64,000 bases of DNA, taken from NCBI RefSeq assembly GCF_047495875.1, contig NC_092467.1:17224566-17288565 (forward strand). Reading direction: 5' to 3'. Shown piece after piece: positions 27,234 to 37,616 of this stretch. Both the position numbers and the translations under genes were made by a program. The notes below the pieces were generated by a model that searched no databases, had not been told where the DNA came from, and worked only from the letters and a program-made list of their open reading frames with translations. This stretch comes from Pithys albifrons albifrons. Taxonomy: Eukaryota > Chordata > Aves > Passeriformes > Thamnophilidae. Positions within the stretch are counted from its first letter, which is position 1, and each line of letters begins with the position of its first letter.

Positions 27234-27356
27234 GTATGCCTGTGAAGCTTAGAACGTGTGTGCATTGCAATACGACGTTTACAAGTGCTGTTAGCCTGTC
27301 CAACCACTTACGCGCTTATGCACGAAAGAAGAGTGCTGGACTTTTGACTGGGACAG
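27234..27356 (+). CDS. ZNF644: ZNF644 coding exon 3 of 5 (41-codon cassette, degenerate finger)
   Basis: A 123-nt exon, phase 1 on both sides, so its use or skipping keeps frame. It encodes residues 1207-1247 (the first codon is split with the exon before). The content is an eighth finger-like module: Cys1215-x2-Cys1218-x12-His1231, then LRAY, so the position of the second zinc-binding His holds Tyr1235. The SLSNHLRAY core is clearly related to the GLSNHVRGH cores of the two preceding fingers, so this looks like a diverged copy that has lost its fourth ligand. The acceptor is TAG at 27231-27233 and the donor is ACAG/GTATGT. ZNF644 proteins as I know them carry this segment, so it is probably a normal part of the gene. 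Confidence 0.88.
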
Positions 27357-30300
27357 GTATGTTTTGTTACAGATGTAAAAGCAAGTCTGTCTATGATACA
27401 TTTTCTTCATCAGACTGGACAAAAGCATATGTTAATTCAAAATAATATTGAAGCTTCTGCTGGTAAACAACTTATTTGCCATAAAACTTCAGCAACTTGT
27501 AAGAAAAGGTATGTTGCTGTTGTCCACTCTCATGTCTGATTTTCATTCCTACTCTGATTTTGGATCCAACACTTAAGGTATGTAAGCAAAACTAAGAGAT
27601 GGTTGCTTAAATTCGTTCTCCTACAATATCACAACTTTCAAACCAGATAATTGGCCTTCTAATGAAATGTTTAAAAGTATCTCAAAAATGAGAGCGGGGG
27701 AAAAAAGGCAACAAAACAACAAGTAAATTTTACAGTCTAGTCCATATAACTATGAAGAATACTGTAATAAGATAGGAAAGCAAATAATTTTACACGTGGT
27801 AACGTTTTAACAACGTTCTGTATGTACTTGATTTCATTTCTTGTTTGGCTCACAACCCACAATCTACCTGCTCTGACACTGAGTGAGTGTAGTACAGCAT
27901 TTGGCACTTCTATTAATATTTTTAATTAAAACACACTTCCTTTTGAAATTCTTCTAATAGTCCATATTTTGGCTTGTTTCCAGAGACCTGTAGCTTGCTT
28001 GGCTGTAGGAAATTTCTGAGTTTACTTGCATTATTGCTGAGATTGGCGGGACTTCATTGATCAACAGCAAATTGAGGAGTAGTGATGCAATATAGTGAGG
28101 AAGATTTGGAAGATATAAAGTCTGGAATATTCCGTAATAAGAAGGACAGCCATCAATTTTCTGTGTTAACAAGCACAGACTTTTACATAATGCTGTTGGA
28201 AAATGCATAATCATTTTTTTTTTCTGCAAATGTATTTCATTATGCTGAGAACAACAAACTGAATTGCAGGCATTCTCTGCAAAAGGCTAAAAAAACATTT
28301 TTATGGAGCGGGTCTGTGGCAGCCAGGTCTTATGTTATGCTACATTAATGCTATAACAAAGCAGATTTAGAAGGAAGACAGCAGATTCAGTAATATGTAA
28401 TGTGCGGAGAGTGTGTCTTTAGTCAGAGATTCTGAAAATTTTCATATTTATTTGATAGAAGGGTGATGGTAGTGGACTTCATTTACAACTGCTGTGATTT
28501 GATACTAGCCCTGTGGTAAGTTGCCTTTCTTACACACCTACTGGTGAAATATCATTCAATATCTGTATATTTAAATTGCACATTGAGAACTTAATAATTG
28601 AGTGAAGGAGGCACTGTGGCAAACAGAATAGTACACAGAGATTGAATCCTGGACAAGCTGTTTGTGCCTGGTTTCCCTTTTGCTTGTTAAGGTACTTCCA
28701 GGGATTTTTGTTTGTTTTCTTTAAGAAATGTATTTTTCTAGTGAAGTATTTGCATTCTCATCAGAACAGTTGCCACTTTTTTTAAAATAACTGAAAGAAA
28801 ACTCACAAGTCTTTTACCATTGGACCTAGAAGTTGATTTAAAATTAGGTAAGAAACAAAACGAGGTTAGAAAAAAAGCTTAAAGTTAAGAAACAAAACTT
28901 GAAAAAAAATGTGTTGATCTCAAGCTGGAGCTAAACCAGATAAATAGCCTATATCATAGATAATGGCCTTTTGCTTAAACCACTGACTTAAAGAGTCAAT
29001 GTTAAGTTCTAGCTGTAACATCATGCAACCAGTCAGTTTATTTGTATTAACTTAGTCATTATACTGCTGTAACTCTGTGACGTTTGTAAACTTTGCTCCT
29101 TGACTTTTCATTCAAGCACACTCAATGAAAGGCTTGTAGACCAGAAAACATGCTTTTAAACAGGGGATCTGTTTGATATTCCACGTTACAATGCAAGAGA
29201 ATGATTTTAATGCAAGAATTCACTAGCACACACTAGTTTTAAACTTTGCTGGGAGCGTTGCTCTTGGGAAGATCTCAGGTTTTCTTCTGAAAAAATTGTT
29301 GCAGTTGAGAGCAATTTTGAGATCTCTTCAGTTTGGTCTCGACCACAGCTGAACATTGAATGGCTCCCAGCCATTGTATGGAGACAGTGAGGATGTTTAT
29401 ACAGTTCCTTCTTCTGTTTTCATGAAAGCTTTCTTAGATCTTCTACAGTAAACATAACTACCAAACAGAAATCACCCTGGTTGAATATTTGTCTCAATTT
29501 CTTGCTGTAATTAAATAACTGTATGTAAACATGAATGCTGTAGTTCTTTTATTTGGCAATTATTATGGGAGCTATCATGGTATTACTGTTTAGTAAGAGA
29601 AATACAGCAATGTGCATGCCACCAAAGTGAGACCTTTCCTAGTGCTGCACTAGCTTAGTCTTCTCAGATTTTCCATTTGTTTGCATGTGGTTTTTTTTTA
29701 TTGACTGTTACATTGCTTTTCTAGCAGATGCCCTGCTTCTCAGTCAGTAATTTGATCATATTTAGTTAAATCTTACCCTGTTTTTTTTTTCAAATGCAAC
29801 TTGATAGTTTTAGCAGTATAGTAGACATAGTTACGCAAAGTGGTGGCTTTAGAGAATGGTCTTGAGAAACATCTTAGAAGTGAAAGCTCCCAGGCTGTTG
29901 GCCGTGTGAGATTAGTCCGTATTGACTCTTGGTTGTGCCCATCCGTGTGCATTACAGATCCACTGTATAGCAAATACCTGTCTAGGTTCACTGGGGTAGT
30001 TGCTTTTGTATTATTGCTTGAATAATGATCTTCAGATGTCTGGCTGGAACTCTTTTTTTGTTATTCAGTCCAATTTTGAACAATGTAATTATTTAATTGC
30101 TCATCTTGTGTAGATGATGATTTCCTTTTGGTACATGTTTTGATGTATAGCAACGCATTGGTGTTTCTCAGTGCATGTGGTAAACTTGCATCTTTCTTCT
30201 GGTTAGCTTTAGAGCATTGGGTAGTCTTACACAGTCTTCAAATGCATCTCATTCTTCTTGGTTATAGTTGTATATTCAGCTTCCTTTCTTTTCTTCTCTC

Positions 30301-33300
30301 TAGGCCTCTCTTCCTCTCACTGCCCTGCTTTCCTCAAGTCTCCACCCCCTCTTGCACTCTGGCATTTTAAATCTTCTCTTTGTTGACTCTTTTCACGTAC
30401 TCAATCTCTTCTTGCCAACTGTCATCTTCTGGGAATCACCACTTTCTTCTTTGGTCTTTGCTTCTGTAGAGGGAGACTGCTTTTCCAGAAGTACAGTGAA
30501 GGAGGGAACAGTGGAGTACAGAGCAAGTAGTCTGGCCTTCAAGCCAACAGTGTGACTATGGTAGCAGTTCATGAGGCCACTGTGCGTCCAAATAATATCA
30601 AATATGGCATTGTCAGAATTGTAGCTTTTGTGAACTTTGTGGTGGAAGCACATACAGTTGCAGCAGAAATCTGAGATCCACTGGCTTTGCATGTCTTTAT
30701 TCTGTGGTTTCAGTTGCTACCAGTCAACTTGTCACGATGAGCTAATTTTCAATATCCCGTAAAATCCTTCAGGGAACAAATTATAGGAGAGTTTTTCTAA
30801 TGCCCTTTACTGTGCAGTAATGATGAGGATAGATAGTGATTGAATTTGAAAAATTAGTGACTAAATGTACAAGAAAGATAATTCATTATTTTTTACTTTT
30901 TAATTGGCAATGTTTTCAAATGGTTAATTAGTTGTATTCATGTGTGCAATTATTCAGCTTGTATTAGCTTACATACATTATGACAGAAGTAATGAAGTCT
31001 AATTAAAAGACCTAGCTGCAGTCATGCTGAAATAAGAAATGTTCCATGTTGGGGGACATTAGGAAGCAGAGCATTTTAATTCTGAACTGCAGACCAAATG
31101 TCATGTCATGAAGGGCCTCTAATTGCGACCTACCTAATTCACGTTGTCTTAGGCACGCTCATTGAAACCTCCTACCTCTCACCACTTCTAGTCTTTCTTG
31201 ATAAGTATCGATAGAGGTAAAGAATGTTTTATATGCAGCCTTTTTACCTAGCATATATTTTTCTAAATAGTGTGCTCTGAAATTGAACTTGAGTACCTCA
31301 AGCAGATTCGTCAAAGTTTGGGTTTTATTTCAAATGGGTTGTTTCTGCACCATGTTTATCAGTGGTCTGATGAAGTGATGTGACTGTTTGTTTACAAGTT
31401 TTTTGAATAGCAACCAGGAAACGGTAAGTGGCCAAACTTGAAGGAAGGAGGCTTCTTCCAAAAAGACATAGGCCTTTTTGGAGAATGAAGGATGATCGTT
31501 TGGAAGCTGTTATAAGTACAAAAGAGTATTAATGGTAGGTAGTTCCTGCCTCTCTCTGGCAATTTACTGCAGTTTCCATGCAGCTTACTAGAGCTAAATA
31601 TCCTTGGTGTCTTTGTGGACAGATAAAAACACACTTTTCAGAAGAGGTCATGCTTTGTTACAGTAAAAGCATAGGAAGAACAGTAACTGAGTTTTTGTCA
31701 GAGCATGGCTATGTTATGGCTAGGCAATGGGTGAGGCATTTGTGTGACTTACTTGATGCTTGCAACTACTTGTGAGCATCGTACCAACAGAGTACTCAAG
31801 TGTGTGCATGTTGACTTCACTTAAACTTGTTGCTCTCTGTCCAGACAAGATGAAATTAATGTGACAATTAGTGGTACATGTGCCTGATAACTGCTGTTGG
31901 AATTACAGTTTTCCATTTGCTGTATCCAGATGTTACTCTTTTTCCAGTAGCTTTCCAGCCTCACTGGAGTAACTTCAAAATGTACTTGTGCTGCTTTGAG
32001 CTCCGTGAAATGGGAAAGAATGTGTTCACTAGCTTAAAAGACAAAGGGAACAAAAAATAACCCTTGCAGAACATGGGGTTTGTGGTCTTAGTATTTTCTC
32101 TTTTGTAAGCTAAGATTCTCTGAGAGTGCATTGAATAATCAGAATCTTTTAACTTGATGACTGTGATATTTTATGCTCTTTCTTTTGTAATTTCTCTACC
32201 TAGAGCCTCCATCATAAATGGCTCAGAGAAGATGCCCATTCTATTATTCTCCTTGTTTTCTCAATGTTCTCGGAAAAGGTACCTTTCAGGAAGTAGAAAC
32301 TCCCTCTCCTGGTACATTATAGCAGTTTCTGTCAGGGTTGCTGTTCTTTGGTTGCACAGTAGTTCAGAGGAGTTTTTTTCTTAGAAGATTATAGACACAC
32401 ACAAAACCATTAGGTTTCAGGAACTCTGTTGCAGAAGACCGATTCAGACCTAATAAGAAAGAGAAATGCTCTGGTTGTGTGTGAGTAGAATCAAATTTCA
32501 TGATGGAAATGAATGAACAAAATAGCAAGTTCTTTTTTAAAATGCAGGTCGGCCTTTGGGAATAGTCTGTTGTCTGCCAATTCTTTTTTTTTAACTCTTA
32601 TCAACTGACATGAACTGTCCTCAGATGCAACTTGAGGCCATGTTTGCGTTTGGATAATACTGACTTCTCTTTCCCTTCTTCCTACGATGTTCATCAAAGA
32701 CAAAGCCTTTGCTGTAATAACTGCTTCAGATAAGTTGCCTCTCATACAAATAGTTCTCTTCAGAGCATGGGTGGCTGGGTTCCAGTATTATATGTGCTTA
32801 CATTTCTGATAGTGTTGTTACTGAAGTTGCAGCATGTAAAATATTTATACTATGTGGTAGTTCCTACAGCCTGAATGATATTTAGCTTTTTTTCTTCCTG
32901 ATTAAATGAAGAATATGCTTTTGGTGAGAGAATACTTTTCCAGAAGTTATCTTGGCCATTTCTCTCTCTACCCCTGCCACACTGAGTTATTGGCTTTATA
33001 TCCAGGCTGCTTTTGTTGTTCCTGTCACAAAAAAGTGCTGATAGGCCTCGTTTTACTGATACTGGTCTTAAGGAAGTCTCTTTACATTGGTGTCTGCTTT
33101 CAACTTATTTTATTGGTTCTCTTTGAACTTCAGGAAATTCATTCTAAAATTTTAGATACTGTAGGAATCTTTACATCTGAGGATGAAACTGAGAAATGTC
33201 TGGTATATCTACCAAGTTATAAGCTGGGCTACAAGGTAAAAGCTTGAGAGGTTCTCCTTTGGAGGACATGAAAAAAATAAGGATGCAATCAAGACTGTGT

Positions 33301-34506
33301 TCTTTAAATCCACATGTTTTACTTCACCAGATGATGTCTTATGCTTCAGAATACTAAGAAGTTCATTCTTCGGTTTTATATTACAGGAGTCAAGATAGAC
33401 AAGTGTAACAATTTTTTTTTATTTACTGTTAAGATGCTTCAGTAGATTGGCATTATGCTGTCTTGGTATCAAGAATACCACCTGGTACTGTCTTTCCAGT
33501 TTCTGTGGAGTTTTGGATGAAATGGTTTAACTGATTCTTTACAAAAAGCATTTGTGTTGGAGTTTTATTGTGGTGTCTTGTGTTTTGGAAGAGTGTAGCT
33601 AGATACATTTCTCAGTTCAAGCAGTCTAAAGCTTCTTGAGCTTTATCAGCTGTTTTCATCATAACAATATTAATCAGTTTAATGCACTCATCCCTCACTT
33701 TGGCTGCTTCTTAGACTCTCCAGGTTTTGCTACAGATTCCATTACATCTGTTTATGGGAGGTACAGACCTCAAAGCTAACTGAACACATTTGCTGTGCAT
33801 TTCCTGTTCACACATGTTATTTTCATGCATAGTTTCAAATGCTTAGACTGAATTTAAAAAGTGACTTTGCCATCTCTGTTGATTGTCCTAACACGAGCTC
33901 CCACTGCCAAGGACTAACACATGTTTGTAAGCTGCACTAGAATTCAGACAGGAGTGAGGGGGAATAATCTTCGTTTGAAATTCTTAGAACAAAAGGACAA
34001 ATTTTTGCTTTATGCTGAAAACAAATGGCAGGCATTTTATTCAAACTAGAAATTCTTGATTGTAATAGCTGAAAGCTACAACTTTCTAAAAGTTGTAACT
34101 TGATTGAACATGAGTGGTCTTATGATGATACTTGAACTACAAAACAAGTTCTGAGATTTTGACAGCGTCTTATGCACAAAAGAGAATTTCCAATGGTGCT
34201 TTGCTCCTGTATAATTCTGCAATAGGTTTGTAGCTGCTTCCGGACACAACAGTTTAATGTTGAATGTCAGGTATCTAGTCTTTCAAAGAGCAAGCACTAT
34301 TTACTAAAAAAATAGTTTCATGTCTTTTGCCAGTATGTTTCTTAGCGTACACTGCAATTGTTTTGGATTTACATTGTAATTAAATGTAGAATAACAAAAA
34401 GGTAGATGTCTGTTCACTACTGCTATAGGGAATACTTACTGAATATCTCTGTTTGGTTAGCACTCATTGAAGTATTACTTTCACATATGGAAATTTCTCT
34501 TCTTAG
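27357..34506 (+). other. ZNF644: ZNF644 intron between coding exons 3 and 4
   Basis: A 7.15-kb phase 1 intron with GTATGT donor and a TTCTTAG acceptor. The first 150 nt are unusual, with one open frame continuing exon 3 to a stop at 27443-27445 and another that could form an exon (27373-27508). The remainder is AT-rich with only short open frames (for example 32906-33247, 113 codons, no family resemblance). I recognise no mobile element or RNA gene in it. Confidence 0.85.
27373..27508 (+). other. Candidate alternative ZNF644 exon
   Basis: A 136-nt segment lies between AG (27371-27372) and a GTATGT donor (27509). It accepts phase 1, as the exon 24088-24693 provides, and leaves in phase 2, as the last exon (35098) needs. 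The frame used is open throughout and would give about 45 residues beginning DVKASLSMIHF and ending CHKTSATCKK. It lies only 16 nt after the donor of coding exon 3, so the two could not both be used. This rests on splice signals and frame alone. Confidence 0.25.
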
Positions 34507-34609
34507 CTTTAGACTGTAAGCAAAAGAAGTCAAGGTCAAGATCTGGAAGCAAGAAGAAAATGCTGCCGTTACCTCATAGTGCTGATGAAGTTTACATACT
34601 CAGATGCAG
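34507..34609 (+). CDS. ZNF644: ZNF644 coding exon 4 of 5
   Basis: A 103-nt exon entering in phase 1 and leaving in phase 2, encoding residues 1248-1281 plus two bases of codon 1282. It begins [18 protein letters not shown], a strongly basic run at about 1252-1265 that may act as a second nuclear signal or bind nucleic acid. It then runs to DEVYILRC, whose last residue, Cys1281, is the first zinc ligand of the C-terminal finger. The acceptor is CTTAG at 34502-34506 and the donor is GCAG/GTACAT. The match to the known ZNF644 C-terminus and the exact phase fit to both neighbours make this exon secure despite its small size. Confidence 0.94.
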
Positions 34610-35097
34610 GTACATAGTGTTATTTTAATTGAAAGAACACATTAAGAGCTTGCTAATTTAAGTCATGAAAAGATTCAAGATTGTATCTCATAAATGTTTG
34701 TGATTTAACTGAATAATAAAGAGGGGAAGCAATTGCCTATTTTCATTAATTTGAACAAGAGGACTTGATTTGGTCATGCTCCAGAACTAGATTGCCAGTT
34801 GCTTCCCTGGCTAAAGTCTTTTGGTCGTGCCTGAGTAATACTCTGTTCTTCAAAAGAAACCTTGCATAAGAACAATAGATTATTATTACTGGTTAAAAAT
34901 GTGAGAGTGTGAATCGTATAAACTGCAGGGGTTTGTCCTCACAGTTACTACTAATGAACACAATTACTAAGTTTTTCAGATAAAATATGTAGAAATAAAC
35001 TTCAAGAAAATTAAGACTTTTCACTTATTGTCTTTATTTTACAATTTTTCAGTAGAGCTAGCTATATCTTGATGGATTAATTTTAATATTTGCATAG
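34610..35097 (+). other. ZNF644: ZNF644 last intron
   Basis: A 488-nt phase 2 intron, GTACAT donor and GCATAG acceptor. It interrupts the last finger between its two cysteines. Nothing else is recognised in it. Confidence 0.9.
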
Positions 35098-35290
35098 GTT
35101 TTGTGGTCTGGTCTTTCGAGGACCTTTGTCTGTCCAAGAAGACTGGATAAAGCACTTGCAGCGACACATTGTCAACGCAAATCTTCCACGGACTGGAGCT
35201 GGCATGGTTGAAGTCACATCACTACTTAAAAAGCCTGCTTCAATCACTGAAACTTCATTCTCTTTACTGATGGCAGAAGCAGCATCATAG
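35098..35290 (+). CDS. ZNF644: ZNF644 coding exon 5 of 5, C-terminus
   Basis: The final coding exon completes residue 1282 and runs to residue 1345, followed by TAG at 35288-35290. It finishes the C-terminal finger: Cys1281 (previous exon), Cys1284, His1301 and His1305. The Cys-to-His loop is 16 residues, longer than the usual 12. The conserved ending ([15 protein letters not shown]) matches ZNF644. The total of 1345 residues is slightly more than the roughly 1,330 I recall for the mammalian protein. No in-frame stop or frameshift occurs anywhere in the joined reading frame, so the gene appears intact. Confidence 0.96.
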
Positions 35291-36460
35291 AACAAGGAAA
35301 TATTTTAAATTTTAATTGGATGTAAATTTGAAATATTTCATCATTTTTTAAAATAAATTGTTACTCTAAATTATGTTTATAACTGCTAAAGACAGAAAAG
35401 TAGAGGAAGTGGATTACAGTAACATCAAAATAAATTGAATACTTAACAGTTACAGTAAGTAGTCTTTATATTTTATATAGGGTGGAAGATGTGTTTTTAA
35501 GGTTTATTATGTTTTTGTCAGTTACTGTGTTCACTATCAATACAAGACCATTATATGTATGGCAGCCATTTTTAAATTGTTGCACATGGGTACTTAAAAG
35601 ACAGATTTTAATAAAACAAACAAACCACGTTCTCTTCAGTGTTACCCAAATCAAGGCTCTGTTTATTCCAAAAAGAATTACATAGTAAAATAAGATACTA
35701 TTATATTTTGTTCGTATGTATGTAGTGTTTTGTATAATACCAAGAACTGCTAATACAATTTACTCAACTTAGGGCATTAAATACCATGTACTTCATAGTT
35801 CAAGAGACTGTTTCGTTCCAATAGGGCAATTAGTACTATTCTATCTAGGTGTGTAAGTGTTTTTTTTTAAATCACATGAGGCTTTTTGTACTAAAAAGTG
35901 GAGGGAAACTTGTTTAAACAAATTTCTAAGAGAAATATGTACATAATACTGGAAATTTGTGGTAAGGAAATACTCTTTACTTCAGTTGCATTTCTCACTG
36001 ACAATAAAGTGGTGCATCCATGCTACCTCCTACTTGTCAACAAAGATGGTATTTACCCTTATGGTTTTGTATCATAGTAGATTCAATCCAACTTTCTTTA
36101 TTACAAAGCATCTTTTTGTTAACAAGTTTGTTACTTTTATGACAATTTACTTAAAGTCTGACTTGCTTACAGAAGTTTGCCTCTACTATTTTATTTAACA
36201 CTGTAGAAATGTACTAATAAGCATTGCTCACTACACGGTTAGAGTAGATTTTTCATTTATAATTCTGTTTAAAAGGTTGATCATTTTAGAAAATTCGAAC
36301 ACAGATTGAAATGTTTCTACATATGAAGAGAATGTTTACAACTTAAATTTTAGAGCTTGTTTTGGATGTGATTATATGTATGAAAACTGTAACACTATGC
36401 TCATGCTAAGGACCTACTTGCAGAATTATTGAAATAAATGTGCTGTGAGGATGGAAATAT
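35291..36460 (+). other. ZNF644: ZNF644 3' untranslated region
   Basis: This AT-rich segment follows the stop codon. AATAAA occurs at 35352, 35429, 35610, 36003 and 36433. The one at 36433-36438 is followed within about 40 nt by a GT-rich stretch (gcaggtgtcttgg), the usual arrangement for a strong cleavage site, so I place the main end near 36455-36460. More AATAAA copies at 36652, 36765 and 36900 would allow longer forms. Open frames in this stretch are short and I treat them as chance. Confidence 0.7.
36433..36438 (+). terminator. ZNF644: Probable main ZNF644 poly(A) signal
   Basis: AATAAA with a GT-rich downstream element (36462-36476). It was picked over the earlier copies because those lack a clear GT-rich stretch. 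It is about 1.15 kb after the stop codon. Confidence 0.55.
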
Positions 36461-37598
36461 GGTGCAGGTGTCTTGGTCATAATGAATTGTATTTGTTCAT
36501 TTAAGCTGTCTTCAGAACATAATTTTTGTTTAAATCAAATTAGATTCCTCTACAAATCAAGTTTGTATGCAAGTAACATTTCATTTTACTCATATAGGGT
36601 AACATACTGTAGTTAAGCCAAGGATATGCATTGATATTTTCTTTATATGTAAATAAAGTTAAAAGCAGTTAAAGCAAGAGGAGTATTTTGGTAGAGTATA
36701 TACATACCTCACTGCCAGTGAAATTGCTTTCCTATGGTATATCTCCTTACCAGAAAAATCTCTAAATAAAAAGGTTTAAAGAAAATCTAAATGTCTATAA
36801 TGTGAAGCATTTATTTGCATTGTGTGAATTAAGTTTGTGAAATTGATTTGTCTTGCTTGACATTAGAATCTTCACATGATCTTAAGTACATTTACTTGCA
36901 ATAAACGGAATTGTTCACAGATGCATTACATTTGATTGGTGGAAAATATGAATAACTGTCTTCCTGGGTGCACGGATTTCAGAGTTAACACATGAGGCTT
37001 GTTAATGTTCTGATAAAATAGATGGGCTAAAAATGCACAGCTCTACAGGACAGAGTCCTCATATAAGGCCATCATAGCTCTGTCAAGGCTATCATTAAAT
37101 TAGTGATGTCAGATGTTTAACAAATTGCTACAGTTAAGTTTAGCTTTCTTGTCAGAATTTATTCTCTTAAAACTAGAAAACCTACATTGTTACATTTAAA
37201 GGCTGGAGGAAAAATACTTTAGAGATTTTAGAAAAGATAATTGGGATGTTGAAGTGTATTACAGACAAATAATGTGTATGCCGACTAAAAAGTTTCTAAA
37301 TTTGTGGATGCTTGTTGGATTTTTTTATACGCTGTGAAAATGGAATACTTAAAGCAATGTGTTGAAGCAGAATAGAGGGAGTGATCAAATCACCTTGAAT
37401 GTTTATAATGCTTTAATAGAGTGCTTGTTTACCCTTCTCACCAAAAAAGGTGCTTGTGACGGCACCATATTTTGTGGCTGTTTAACAAATGAGCAAATCA
37501 ATTAAGTGCAAATGATATTTATATAGTATTGTTAAGAATGCTTGTAAAGTGAAGCCATACCGTGCGGAATTTCGCATTAGCAAAAAACTCTTAGGTTC

Positions 37599-37616
37599 AT
37601 AATAATAATAATAAAA
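37599..37616. repeat. (AAT)n simple repeat
   Basis: Four to five tandem AAT units followed by AAAA, in intergenic DNA. No role is suggested. Confidence 0.75.

Noticed and set aside
32906..33247. 113-codon open frame in a ZNF644 intron
   Set aside because: Hydrophobic, Leu/Cys-rich composition typical of AT-rich noncoding DNA read in frame, with no start context, splice fit or family resemblance.
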